Below, piece after piece: positions 6,537 to 14,337 of a stretch of 22,157 nt of DNA. The stretch lies in the NCBI GenBank assembly GCA_002424295.1, contig DIQY01000017.1, positions 1-22,157 on the forward strand, in the 5' to 3' direction. Source of the DNA: Ruminococcaceae bacterium UBA5450 (GTDB taxonomy: Bacteria; Bacillota; Clostridia; Oscillospirales; Acutalibacteraceae). Both the position numbers and the translations under genes were made by a program. Under the pieces are notes generated by a model. The model saw only the letters and a program-made list of their open reading frames with translations. It had not been told where the DNA came from and made no database searches. Numbering within the stretch: position 1 is the first letter of the stretch; the number at the start of each line of letters is the position of its first letter.

Positions 6537-7850
6537 ATGCTGAGCTTAGTAATCGTCTTAGCCATTGCTTTAGCTGTATACCTTGGCTATAAGACCAACA
6601 TCAACACCGGCTTCTTCTGCTTTGTCTTTGCATACCTCATCGGCTGCTTTTGGATAGGTCTCAAGCCCAAGGATCTAATTGCCTACTGGCCTACCAGCAC
6701 GATGTTTGTTATTTTGGCAGTTTCTCTCTTCTATAATGTGGCTGCTGCCAACGGCACTCTCGAAAAGATCTCCCGCAGCTTACTTTACGCATGCCGTAAG
6801 TTTCCAGGCATTCTACCCTATGCACTGTTCGCTGTCGCAGTTATTCTTTCCGTTATGGGCGCTGCCTACTTTACCGTTCTTGCCTTCCTCGCTCCTATCA
6901 CTCTTATGATCTGTGAAGAAGCAAACATGGACAAGCTTACCGGTGCTGTCGCAATCAACTGCGGCGCTCTCGCCGGCGGCGATTTTCCGACCGCTGCCCT
7001 CGGTGTTATATTCCGCGGCTTGATGGGTACTGCTTATCAAGGCGCCCCTGATCTTACCCCCATTGATGACTTTACCGCTACTCTGACCATGTTTGGTCTC
7101 GCAATCATCTCCAGCCTTATCATCATCACCGTTTTTCGTTTTGCCTTTAAGTCCAACCGCAACATCGGCAAAGGCATTACCTTCGAAAAACCTGAAGCCT
7201 ACAATAAGGTTCAGCGAAAAACCCTGACCCTCATTCTTATCATGATGGCAGTCGTCCTGATCTTCCCCATTCTCAAGCTTCTCGCCCCCGGCGTCAAGAT
7301 TTTCTCTGTCATCGCAGGCAAGATAGATGTCGGCCTTGTTGCAATTGTCTTTGCGGTCATCGCTCTTCTGATGAAACTTGCTCCTCAGAAGGAAATCATT
7401 GCAAAGATTCCCTGGAATACGATTCTTATGATTGCCGGTGCCGGTATGCTGATCGCCGTCGCAGTTAAGGCAGGTACCATTACCATGCTCTCCAACTGGA
7501 TCGGCAGCAACGTTCCTACGTGGCTCATTCCTATGGCATTGGCCATCGTCGCGGCAATTATGAGTTTCTTCAGTTCCACGACTGGTGTTGTCTGCCCAGC
7601 TTTGTTCCCGCTCATCCCCGCTCTTGCAGCCGCTACCGGTTTGAACCCCGCAGCTCTCTTTACCTGCACTGTTCTCGGTGCGCAGAGCTCTGCTATTAGC
7701 CCCTTCTCCTCCGGCGGCAGCCTGATTCTTGGCTCCTGCGGCAACGAAGAAGAACGCAACGCTCTCTTCAACCGTCTGCTGTTCGTAGCTGTTCCCGTCA
7801 GCGTTGGCATCAGTGCAGTCTATAACCTGATTGTTTCTATGGTCATGTGA
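6537..7850 (+). CDS. MatC/SLC13-like carboxylate permease
   Basis: The protein is 437 residues, highly hydrophobic, with about eleven to twelve membrane segments in two similar halves. The N-terminal 150 residues match the MatC_N pattern known from malonate/dicarboxylate carriers: VNxGFFCF-like first helix pair, then LKPKDLIAYWPTSTMFVILAVSLFYNVAAANGTLEKIS. A re-entrant-loop-like motif occurs in each half: GALAGGDFPTAALG near residues 142-155 and SSTTGVVCPALFPLIPALA near 346-364. The second half ends with SSGGSLILGSCGNEEERN. ATG 6537 has TGGAGG eight bases upstream. Its place between the DUF6282 gene and an aconitase-type enzyme argues that it imports a di- or tricarboxylate, or a related organic anion, for that pathway. 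The exact substrate cannot be read from sequence. Confidence 0.85.
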   Translation: MLSLVIVLAIALAVYLGYKTNINTGFFCFVFAYLIGCFWIGLKPKDLIAYWPTSTMFVILAVSLFYNVAAANGTLEKISRSLLYACRKFPGILPYALFAVAVILSVMGAAYFTVLAFLAPITLMICEEANMDKLTGAVAINCGALAGGDFPTAALGVIFRGLMGTAYQGAPDLTPIDDFTATLTMFGLAIISSLIIITVFRFAFKSNRNIGKGITFEKPEAYNKVQRKTLTLILIMMAVVLIFPILKLLAPGVKIFSVIAGKIDVGLVAIVFAVIALLMKLAPQKEIIAKIPWNTILMIAGAGMLIAVAVKAGTITMLSNWIGSNVPTWLIPMALAIVAAIMSFFSSTTGVVCPALFPLIPALAAATGLNPAALFTCTVLGAQSSAISPFSSGGSLILGSCGNEEERNALFNRLLFVAVPVSVGISAVYNLIVSMVM

Positions 7851-7919
7851 TCCTTTGTTTTCTGTCCGAATTTGTTTTCACGCAGAAAATAAAAACTATT
7901 TTACAGGAGTAAAAAAGCA

Positions 7920-10187
7920 ATGGTTAAATTATATAAATCCAGTATTTACCTCGTAAATGGCGAAACCATTATTACCGACAGCGCGGCACTTCCCAGCCTT
8001 GTCGGCAAGACCGTCTCTAAGGAAGAAGCTGCCAAAGGCACCATGGCCTATGGCATACTCAAAGCTCACAATACCACTGATCATATGGATAATCTTCAGC
8101 TGAAGTTCGATTCCATGACATCACACGACATCACCTATGTCGGGATTATTCAGACTGCTCGTGCCTCCGGCATGACTGAGTTTCCATTGCCCTATGTTCT
8201 GACAAACTGCCACAACTCTCTCTGCGCTGTCGGCGGCACGATCAACGAGGACGACCACAAGTTTGCCCTTTCTGCTGCCCATAAGTACGGCGGTATCTAT
8301 GTTCCAACCAACATGGCAAACATCCACTCCTACAACCGCGAAACCATGGCAGGCTGCGGACGTATGATTCTCGGCTCCGACTCTCATACCCGTTATGGCG
8401 CCCTTGGCACTCTGGCTATCGGCGAGGGCGGCGGCGAGCTTGCAAAACAGCTTGTCGGAAAAACCTATGACTTTGCCCGTCCTGGTGTCGTCGCGATCTA
8501 TCTGACCGGTGCCCCCAAACCCGGTGTCGGTCCCCATGATGTCGCGCTCTCGATCTGCGGCGCTGTTTACAAAAACGGATATGTAAAGAACAAGGTCATG
8601 GAATTTGTAGGCCCTGGTATTAAAAATCTTCCAATCGAGTACCGCAACGCTATTGACGTTATGACCACCGAGACCACCTGCTGGTCCTCCATCTGGGTCA
8701 CTGACGAAAAGACGAAGAAATACTTTACTATTCATGGCCGTCCTGAAGCTTATAAAGAAATTAAACCCGCTGACGTTGCCTATTATGACGGCTGTGTTTA
8801 TATTGATCTTTCCACAGTGGAATGCACAATTGCAATGCCTATGCACCCTTCCAACACCTACACCATTCATGAACTGCAGGAAAATGCCGCTGACATTCTG
8901 CATCTTGTCCAGGAAAATGCCAACAAGCAGATAAAGGGGGCAAAAATGGACATCGTCAGCAAATTCCATGACGGTGCTATATGGGTAGAGCAGGGCGAGA
9001 TTGCAGGCTGTGCAGGCGGTACCTTTGATAATATCTGCGCTGCCGCCGACATTCTCAGAGGCAAAAGCTGCGGAAACGGTGCTTTCACACTAAGTATCTA
9101 CCCCGGCTCCATGCCTGCTTTGGCTGAACTTATAAAGAATGGCAGAGCTGCCGATCTTGTCTCTGCCGGCGCCATCATGCGCGAATGTTTCTGCGGCCCC
9201 TGTTTCGGTGCAGGTGACACCCCTGCAAATGGTGAATTCTCTATCCGCCACACCACACGAAACTTTCCAAACCGCGAAGGCTCCAAGCCTGGCGAAGGTC
9301 AGATGGCGGCTGTTGCTCTTATGGACGCACGCTCTATTGCAGCCACTGCGGCAAACGGCGGCAAGCTGACCGCCGCAACCGATATCGAGGTTGAGTATAC
9401 CAATCCTGAGTACAAATTTGATGGCAGTATCTATGAAAAGAGGGTTTACAACGGCTGGACAAAGCCCGAACCCAAGACTGAATTAAAATTCGGCCCCAAC
9501 ATTAAGGATTGGCCTCCACAGCCTTCTCTGACTGACGATTTGCTTGTAAAAGTCTGTTCTTACATCACTGACCCTGTTACCACTACTGACGAGTTGATTC
9601 CCTCAGGCGAAACTTCTTCCTACCGCTCCAATCCTGAGCGTCTTTCCGAATTTGCATTATCTCGCCGCGATCCTCAGTATGTCTCCCGCAGTAAGATAAT
9701 GCGTCAGCAGGAACGTGACCGTGAATCAGGCAAAGGTCTTTCAGATGAGGTAAAAGCAGTTTACGCTGCTCTAACTGCAGCCGGTATCAAAAACGACCCG
9801 GAGAACACCGATATTGGCTCCACAATCTTTGCCAATATGCCCGGCGATGGCTCTGCACGTGAACAAGCTGCCTCCTGTCAGAGAGTGATGGGTGCATTTG
9901 CTAACTTTGCTAAAGCCTACGCCACCAAGCGTTATCGCTCCAACTGCATCAACTGGGGTATGACTCCCTTCCTCGTAAAGAATCCTGAGGTATTCGAGCT
10001 GGGTGATTATCTCTTTGTTCCCGGTGTACGGCAGGCTGTTCTTGAAAACAAGTCCAGTTTTCCGGCATATGCTGTCAAAACTGACGGCACCGTTACCAAA
10101 TTTTCCATCTCCACAGGTGCTTTGACTAAAGCCGAACGTCAAATTATTGTCGCCGGCTGCCTGATCAACTACTACCGCAACCACTAA
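7920..10187 (+). CDS. Aconitase-family hydratase, YbhJ-like
   Basis: The protein is 755 residues, close to E. coli YbhJ (about 753). Like aconitase it has the 4Fe-4S ligands: Cys364 in EIAGCAGGTFDN, and Cys425 and Cys428 in CFCGPCFGAG. The spacing 61 then 3 is nearly that of mitochondrial aconitase (63 and 3). Also conserved are GSDSHTRYGALGT (substrate/cluster region) and RNFPNREG (substrate-binding Arg in the family's RNF-G loop). The C-terminal 200 residues correspond to the swivel domain, though divergent. Members hydrate/dehydrate hydroxy-di- or tricarboxylates; the YbhJ branch has no firmly assigned substrate. ATG 7920 has AGGAG ten bases upstream. The gene is last in the operon, 69 bp after the permease gene, and is followed by a hairpin. 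The cluster needs anaerobic or well-repaired conditions. Confidence 0.9.
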   Translation: MVKLYKSSIYLVNGETIITDSAALPSLVGKTVSKEEAAKGTMAYGILKAHNTTDHMDNLQLKFDSMTSHDITYVGIIQTARASGMTEFPLPYVLTNCHNSLCAVGGTINEDDHKFALSAAHKYGGIYVPTNMANIHSYNRETMAGCGRMILGSDSHTRYGALGTLAIGEGGGELAKQLVGKTYDFARPGVVAIYLTGAPKPGVGPHDVALSICGAVYKNGYVKNKVMEFVGPGIKNLPIEYRNAIDVMTTETTCWSSIWVTDEKTKKYFTIHGRPEAYKEIKPADVAYYDGCVYIDLSTVECTIAMPMHPSNTYTIHELQENAADILHLVQENANKQIKGAKMDIVSKFHDGAIWVEQGEIAGCAGGTFDNICAAADILRGKSCGNGAFTLSIYPGSMPALAELIKNGRAADLVSAGAIMRECFCGPCFGAGDTPANGEFSIRHTTRNFPNREGSKPGEGQMAAVALMDARSIAATAANGGKLTAATDIEVEYTNPEYKFDGSIYEKRVYNGWTKPEPKTELKFGPNIKDWPPQPSLTDDLLVKVCSYITDPVTTTDELIPSGETSSYRSNPERLSEFALSRRDPQYVSRSKIMRQQERDRESGKGLSDEVKAVYAALTAAGIKNDPENTDIGSTIFANMPGDGSAREQAASCQRVMGAFANFAKAYATKRYRSNCINWGMTPFLVKNPEVFELGDYLFVPGVRQAVLENKSSFPAYAVKTDGTVTKFSISTGALTKAERQIIVAGCLINYYRNH

Positions 10188-10216
10188 TTTAGCCTTCTTC
10201 TTACCTTTTTTGTACA

Positions 10217-10255
10217 AAGAAAGTCCACAACTGTAATACAGCTGTGGACTTTCTT
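10217..10255 (+). terminator. Terminator-like hairpin after the hydratase operon
   Basis: A 17-bp stem with one mismatch (10217-10233 with 10239-10255; AGTCCACA core) closes a 5-base loop TAATA. It lies 29 bp after the hydratase stop. The following U tract is poor (TTCTT), so termination may be partial. Confidence 0.6.
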
Positions 10256-10272
10256 AGCATTAAATAAAAAAA

Positions 10273-10353
10273 CTCCGGACAAGATACCATTTTTAAAGTT
10301 TCCGCATAAGATAGATGGAAACTTTTTAACTAAAACGACCAAAATTCCGGAGG
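10273..10353 (+). promoter_or_regulatory. Structured leader able to mask the P-type ATPase ribosome binding site
   Basis: CTCCGGA (10273-10279) is complementary to TCCGGAG (10346-10352), which contains most of the GGAGG ribosome binding site (10349-10353). Between them AAAGTTTCC (10295-10303) pairs perfectly with GGAAACTTT (10317-10325). Together they can form a two-helix element that closes the translation start. No convincing sigma-A promoter was seen before it. It does not show the conserved loops of the yybP-ykoY, fluoride or M-box classes that I know. Whether it is a metal-responsive RNA, a protein site or an incidental fold is open. Confidence 0.45.
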
Positions 10354-10360
10354 CCTTTTT

Positions 10361-12868
10361 ATGAATGACTTTTCCCAGTACCGAGGACTTTCCTCCGAGG
10401 AAGCTGAAAAGCGACTTAAAATTTATGGTAAGAATGAACTTTCCATTTCGCAAAAAAATTGTCCTTTGCGAAAATTTTTAAGAGTTTTAAAAGAACCGAT
10501 GTTTCTTTTGCTGCTGATAACAGCAGCGCTGTATTTTTTCCTCGGAAAGCCACAGGACGGCGGAACTATGTTGATCTTTGTAGGCGGCATGATCACGATC
10601 GATAGTATCCAAGAATGGAAAACCGATCGGACGCTTTCTGCTTTGCGTGAACTTTCAGCGCCTCAAATTCCGGTCATTCGGGACGAAAAGGAGCAAAAAA
10701 TTTCAAGCTGTGATTTGGTTCCCGGCGACCGAATGCTGCTTTTCGAAGGAGATAAAATTCCTGCGGATGGACGAATCCTAGAATGTTCCGATTTTATGAC
10801 AGATGAATCAACGCTTACCGGAGAAACAGAAGCAATTTCAAAAGTTCCTTTTTCGGAAAATAATTTTTCCGAATTTTATTTTCGCCGGGACAGCTGCTAC
10901 GCAGGAACTCTGGTAACGCGCGGAAGCGCTGCCGTTTTCGTAGAACGCACAGGGCGTTTTACGGAATACGGAAAAATCGGTACTGCCATTTCTCAGGCAC
11001 CGGAAAAGCCAACGCCGCTTCAATCTCAAACTGCCAAACTAATCAAAAGCTGTGCAATTCTTACCATGGGCCTTTTTGTTCTGGTCACTCTTTTAACCTT
11101 TTGGAATCTTTCCGCTTTTTCTTTACGTGAGCGTCTAACAGAAAGTCTGCTCTCCGGCATCACGCTCTCGATGGCAATGATTCCGGAAGAATTCCCAGTA
11201 GTGCTAACGGTATTTCTTTCAATGGGCGCATGGCGGCTTGCCAAAAAGCATGCGCTGGTACGAAAACTTTCCAGCGTAGAAACGCTGGGTGCCGTTTCGG
11301 TTTTATGCGTAGATAAAACCGGAACCCTCACAAAAAATGAAATGAAGGTAACAACACTTTGGCCAGTTAACATCAATCAGTCTTATCTTGCCGAAATCAT
11401 GGGGCTAGGATGTGAAACACCACCTTATGATCCGATGGAAAAAGCGATGCTGCGTTTCTGCAGAGAACAAAATATTTTAGTTGATTCTTCTTCCCGCGGA
11501 GAATTTCTTGCAGAATACTCTCTTACTGACGATCTCAAAATCATGGGACACGTCTGGAAGCGAAACGGTCACATTGAAATTGCATTAAAAGGCAGTCCGG
11601 AACAGATTTTAAAGCTCTGCCAACCTCCTCAGGCGACTCTTGAAGCCGCCCGCAAAAAATACGAAGCTCTTTCAAAATCCGGTCTGCGGGTAATTGCAGC
11701 TGCCATTCAAATTCTGGAGAAATCGGAACCGGTCCCAAAAACGATTTCAGAATGCCGCCCCCAATTTGCTGGATTGATTGGGCTTTGTGATCCCCCGCGG
11801 GAATCCATCAAGCAGGATATTGAAAACTGCCGTAGCGCAGGAATCCGTGTTTTAATGATTACCGGAGACAGCCCTTTGACCGCCTGTGCAATCGCGAAAA
11901 AAGTTGGGATTCAAAGTACGGATAACGCTATCACCGGAGCCATGTTGGATCAAATGAACGAAGCGCAACTTTTAGAAGTTGTCAAAACAAGTTCTGTCTT
12001 TGCCCGCACGATTCCTTCCCACAAAATGCGAATTATAGAGGCACTTCGAAAAAATGGGGAAGTCGTTGCAATGACCGGGGATGGAGTAAATGATGCACCG
12101 GCTCTAAAATATGCGGATATTGGTATTTCCATGGGGAAAAAGGGAAATCAAGTCTCCCGGGAAGCTGCCGATCTAATTTTAATGGATGACCGCTTTTCTA
12201 CTATCGTTGAAACGATTCACGACGGCCGCAGAATCTATGAAAACATTCGCAAAGCAGTAAGCTATATCTTTACCATTCACATTCCCATTGCGCTTTCGGC
12301 AATCTTCATGCCGATTCTAAGGATCCTGCCTGACTCTCTCTTTTTGCTGCCCGTCCACATCATGCTCTTAGAGCTTCTGATCGATCCAACCTGTTCTTTA
12401 GTCTTAGAGCGCTTGCCGGCACAGCCGGATCTTATGGAACAGTCCCCCAGAAAAAAAGGGGGCTCCCTTCTTTCTCATCATCTTCTTGGAAAAAGTTTAT
12501 TACAGGGATTCGTCTTGTTCCTAGTATCGTTCGGTTCTTATGTTTTTTATTTGAATTATTTACACAGAACCGCTGCCTTTGCCCGCTCCATTGGACTCTG
12601 CATTTTAATGACTGCCAATTTCTTTTTGGTACTGCTCTCCGCTTCTGATCGAGGCTCGACTTTCAGAGGAATGCAATCGTTTCTGCGAGATCGAGTCTTA
12701 CAGTTTTCCGCTCTCGGAACATTTTTCCTGATTTTTCTAATGCTTAATTCTCCATTATGCGCTTTTTTAAAGCTTTCCCCTCTACCGATTTCTCAATTTT
12801 TTATATGTGTTTTTTGGGCGGCAATCTCTGTTTTTTGGTATGAACCTATGAAACATTTTTCTCGTTAA
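10361..12868 (+). CDS. Cation-translocating P-type ATPase (P2-like)
   Basis: The protein is 835 residues with all catalytic parts: N-terminal cation-ATPase domain (YRGLSSEEAEKRL), helices near 45-83, the actuator TGE motif (153-155), phosphorylated Asp318 in DKTGTLT, nucleotide-domain KGSPEQ, and hinge TGDGVNDAP (from 572). Helix 4 reads MIPEEFPVVLT (about 273-283) rather than the IPEGLP of calcium pumps. Helix 6 keeps an acidic residue (LLIDPTCSLV). These residues shape the ion site, so calcium is possible but not safe; other divalent cations remain open. Start ATG 10361 has GGAGG seven bases upstream, possibly masked by the leader structure. The gene stands alone, tail to tail with the macro-domain gene only 14 bp away with no clear terminator between. 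Confidence 0.9.
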   Translation: MNDFSQYRGLSSEEAEKRLKIYGKNELSISQKNCPLRKFLRVLKEPMFLLLLITAALYFFLGKPQDGGTMLIFVGGMITIDSIQEWKTDRTLSALRELSAPQIPVIRDEKEQKISSCDLVPGDRMLLFEGDKIPADGRILECSDFMTDESTLTGETEAISKVPFSENNFSEFYFRRDSCYAGTLVTRGSAAVFVERTGRFTEYGKIGTAISQAPEKPTPLQSQTAKLIKSCAILTMGLFVLVTLLTFWNLSAFSLRERLTESLLSGITLSMAMIPEEFPVVLTVFLSMGAWRLAKKHALVRKLSSVETLGAVSVLCVDKTGTLTKNEMKVTTLWPVNINQSYLAEIMGLGCETPPYDPMEKAMLRFCREQNILVDSSSRGEFLAEYSLTDDLKIMGHVWKRNGHIEIALKGSPEQILKLCQPPQATLEAARKKYEALSKSGLRVIAAAIQILEKSEPVPKTISECRPQFAGLIGLCDPPRESIKQDIENCRSAGIRVLMITGDSPLTACAIAKKVGIQSTDNAITGAMLDQMNEAQLLEVVKTSSVFARTIPSHKMRIIEALRKNGEVVAMTGDGVNDAPALKYADIGISMGKKGNQVSREAADLILMDDRFSTIVETIHDGRRIYENIRKAVSYIFTIHIPIALSAIFMPILRILPDSLFLLPVHIMLLELLIDPTCSLVLERLPAQPDLMEQSPRKKGGSLLSHHLLGKSLLQGFVLFLVSFGSYVFYLNYLHRTAAFARSIGLCILMTANFFLVLLSASDRGSTFRGMQSFLRDRVLQFSALGTFFLIFLMLNSPLCAFLKLSPLPISQFFICVFWAAISVFWYEPMKHFSR

Positions 12869-12882
12869 TGATTCAAAAACAT

Positions 12883-13395
12883 TTAGGATAATTCTTTCAG
12901 CGCTTTCTGATAGGCTTTCTCCGTAACAGGATCGAAGCAGACCATATAAACCGTTTCAATGCCACAATCAGACTTTAAAAATTCTAAGATCTCAGAAGCC
13001 GCAATTTTTGCCGCCTCTGGAAGTGGAAAGCGATAAATTCCAGTACTAATTGATGGAAAAGCGACGGTGTGACAATGTGCTTTCTGCGCTAGGCACAGGC
13101 AATTTCGATAGCAGTTTCTCAAAAGCTGTGCCTCTCCCCTCTTTCCGCCGTAGAAAACAGGTCCCGGTGTATGGATCACATACTTTGCCGGCAACCGATA
13201 TCCGCCGGTAATTTTTGCTTCGCCGGTAGAGCAGCCGCCCAGTGTCCGGCATTCTTCCAGAAGTTTTGGTCCTGCCGCACGATGAATCGCGCCGTCTACT
13301 CCGCCGCCTCCCAAAAGAGTTGTATTCGCAGCATTAATGATTGCGTCTACCTGCATTTTCGTAATGTCTCCTAAAACGATCTGCAACTTTGACAT
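12883..13395 (-). CDS. Macro-domain protein, O-acetyl-ADP-ribose deacetylase / ADP-ribosyl hydrolase (MacroD/YmdB type)
   Basis: The protein is 170 residues, one complete macro domain. GDITKMQVDAIINAAN (9-24) and GGGGVDGAIHRAAG (29-42) form the ADP-ribose pocket. Asn24 and Asp34 match the YmdB residues Asn25 and Asp35 used in catalysis. The phosphate loop is PSISTGIYRFP, which also carries the usual G-[IV]-[YF]. YmdB and MacroD proteins remove O-acetyl-ADP-ribose or reverse ADP-ribosylation of Asp/Glu; YmdB also inhibits RNase III in E. coli, which should not be assumed here. ATG is preceded by AAGGAGGAG. It lies downstream of desulfoferrodoxin on the same strand but a terminator separates them. 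Confidence 0.93.
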   Translation of the reverse strand: MSKLQIVLGDITKMQVDAIINAANTTLLGGGGVDGAIHRAAGPKLLEECRTLGGCSTGEAKITGGYRLPAKYVIHTPGPVFYGGKRGEAQLLRNCYRNCLCLAQKAHCHTVAFPSISTGIYRFPLPEAAKIAASEILEFLKSDCGIETVYMVCFDPVTEKAYQKALKELS

Positions 13396-13438
13396 GGAAA
13401 CTCCTCCTTTTTAAGCTTCTTTCGCTTGTACCATACAA

Positions 13439-13485
13439 AAAAGAGCCGATCCCTTTTGCTGCCTGCAAAAGCGATTGGCTCTTTA
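13439..13485 (-). terminator. Intrinsic terminator of the desulfoferrodoxin gene
   Basis: The hairpin arms read, on the - strand, AAAGAGCCAATCGCTTTTGC and its near-complement, with a 4-base loop, followed by six U. It lies 65 bp after the desulfoferrodoxin stop. The macro-domain gene starts 44 bp beyond and may depend on read-through or on a weak promoter I could not identify. Confidence 0.85.
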
Positions 13486-13549
13486 ACAATGAAAATTTCA
13501 ACTGACCATTATACAATCAATTCTTCCATGACTGCATTTCGGCTGCCAT

Positions 13550-13933
13550 TTAAGCTTCTGCTTTCCAAAGTCCATGCAGATTGCAATAAGCATAAGCTAC
13601 GGTCGGCTGATCGTCTGATGTCAATGCAAACACTGCTTTTGGCTCTTCTCCGGGGTGCAATGCCTTGTGCTGATAACCATTCTTTGTTTCCAGACAGATC
13701 CACTGGATCGAATGCTCTTGGGTCATCGGGTGCGGAGTACTGCCGACTTTGACCGTAACAGTACTGCCTGAAACTTCAATGACCGGAACATGCTTCTCAA
13801 CAGCCGCATCTGTCGTATTCGGAACAAGTTCCTGCATCTTCTCTCCGCAGCACACAACTGGTACTCCGCTGTCATGTACTTTGACAACAATATTCCCGCA
13901 GTGACGACAAATATAGAACTTCAGTTTGGACAT
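13550..13933 (-). CDS. dfx: Desulfoferrodoxin (two-iron superoxide reductase)
   Basis: The protein is 127 residues from ATG 13933. The N-terminal desulforedoxin domain has Cys9, Cys12, Cys28 and Cys29 for the FeS4 site. The neelaredoxin domain has His48 (EKHVP, with catalytic Glu46-Lys47), His68, His74, Cys117 and His120 for the active iron. Spacing matches Desulfovibrio desulfoferrodoxin almost residue for residue. It reduces superoxide to hydrogen peroxide in the cytoplasm without making oxygen, the usual defence of strict anaerobes; electrons normally come from rubredoxin, not encoded here. A GTG in frame at 13942 lies too close to the ribosome binding site (AAGGAG, about 13945-13950) and is rejected. 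It has its own promoter and terminator. Confidence 0.97.
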   Translation of the reverse strand: MSKLKFYICRHCGNIVVKVHDSGVPVVCCGEKMQELVPNTTDAAVEKHVPVIEVSGSTVTVKVGSTPHPMTQEHSIQWICLETKNGYQHKALHPGEEPKAVFALTSDDQPTVAYAYCNLHGLWKAEA

Positions 13934-14024
13934 AAAAAACACTCCTTTTTCTTTAATTTTTTGGATTCAACCATCTGTGCTGATTCTCTTTTATCATCCA
14001 ACAAATGACTAAATTCTTGCTTTG

Positions 14025-14066
14025 AGTATATCATATTTTTCCAGTAATCTGTTAATGATCTGTTAA
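14025..14066 (-). promoter_or_regulatory. Promoter region of desulfoferrodoxin with tandem ATCTGTTAA repeats
   Basis: On the - strand, TG-A-TATACT (14025-14033) is an extended -10 box about 90 bases before the desulfoferrodoxin start; no good -35 box accompanies it. Where the -35 box should be, the + strand sequence ATCTGTTAA occurs twice head to tail (14047-14055 and 14058-14066, 11-bp period). This places two half-sites on the same face of the helix and suggests a regulator site, perhaps redox-linked. Confidence 0.5.
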
Positions 14067-14337
14067 AAATTTTCGTTTTGGTCTAAAATAATGTCTAAGT
14101 CTTCTAAATAGAGCATCCCCCGAATTAAATCCTGATTTTTTATCTTTTAAATATCGATATCTGTAGGCTATCATAAATAAAGCAGAGCAATCAAAATACC
14201 AAATAGCATTAAGATCGCTCTGTTTTCTACCGCTGCATTTTCGTCTATATTACGATTTTGATGGATTGTTCTACAAATTTATTTATTATTAAGCCATTCT
14301 CTTATATCAAGATTTGTTTCTGTGCAGATCAAACAAA
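14067..14337. other. Non-coding spacer before the decayed permease gene
   Basis: I see no plausible gene here; open frames are short and lack ribosome binding sites. The only structure is the terminator hairpin at 14183-14222. The rest is AT-rich. Confidence 0.7.
14183..14222 (-). terminator. Probable terminator of the M20/SLC13 operon
   Basis: CAGAGCAATC (14183-14192) pairs with GATCGCTCTG (14213-14222) with one mismatch and extends by flanking A/T pairs. It lies about 115 bp after the permease stop. U runs are present on both sides, so either direction is possible; only the - strand has a gene upstream. Confidence 0.55.

Noticed and set aside
7858..7889. TTTTCTG/CAGAAAA inverted repeat between the permease and hydratase genes
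   Set aside because: Only 7 bp, AT-rich, long loop and no U tail; likely chance.
8121..8969. 282-residue open frame antisense to the hydratase gene
   Set aside because: It mirrors a C-rich coding strand, has no family resemblance and no ribosome binding site; the sense gene has clear cluster ligands and motifs.
10273..10353. Known yybP-ykoY, fluoride or magnesium riboswitch before the P-type ATPase
   Set aside because: None of the conserved loop sequences of those classes that I know are visible; only the pairing is reported.
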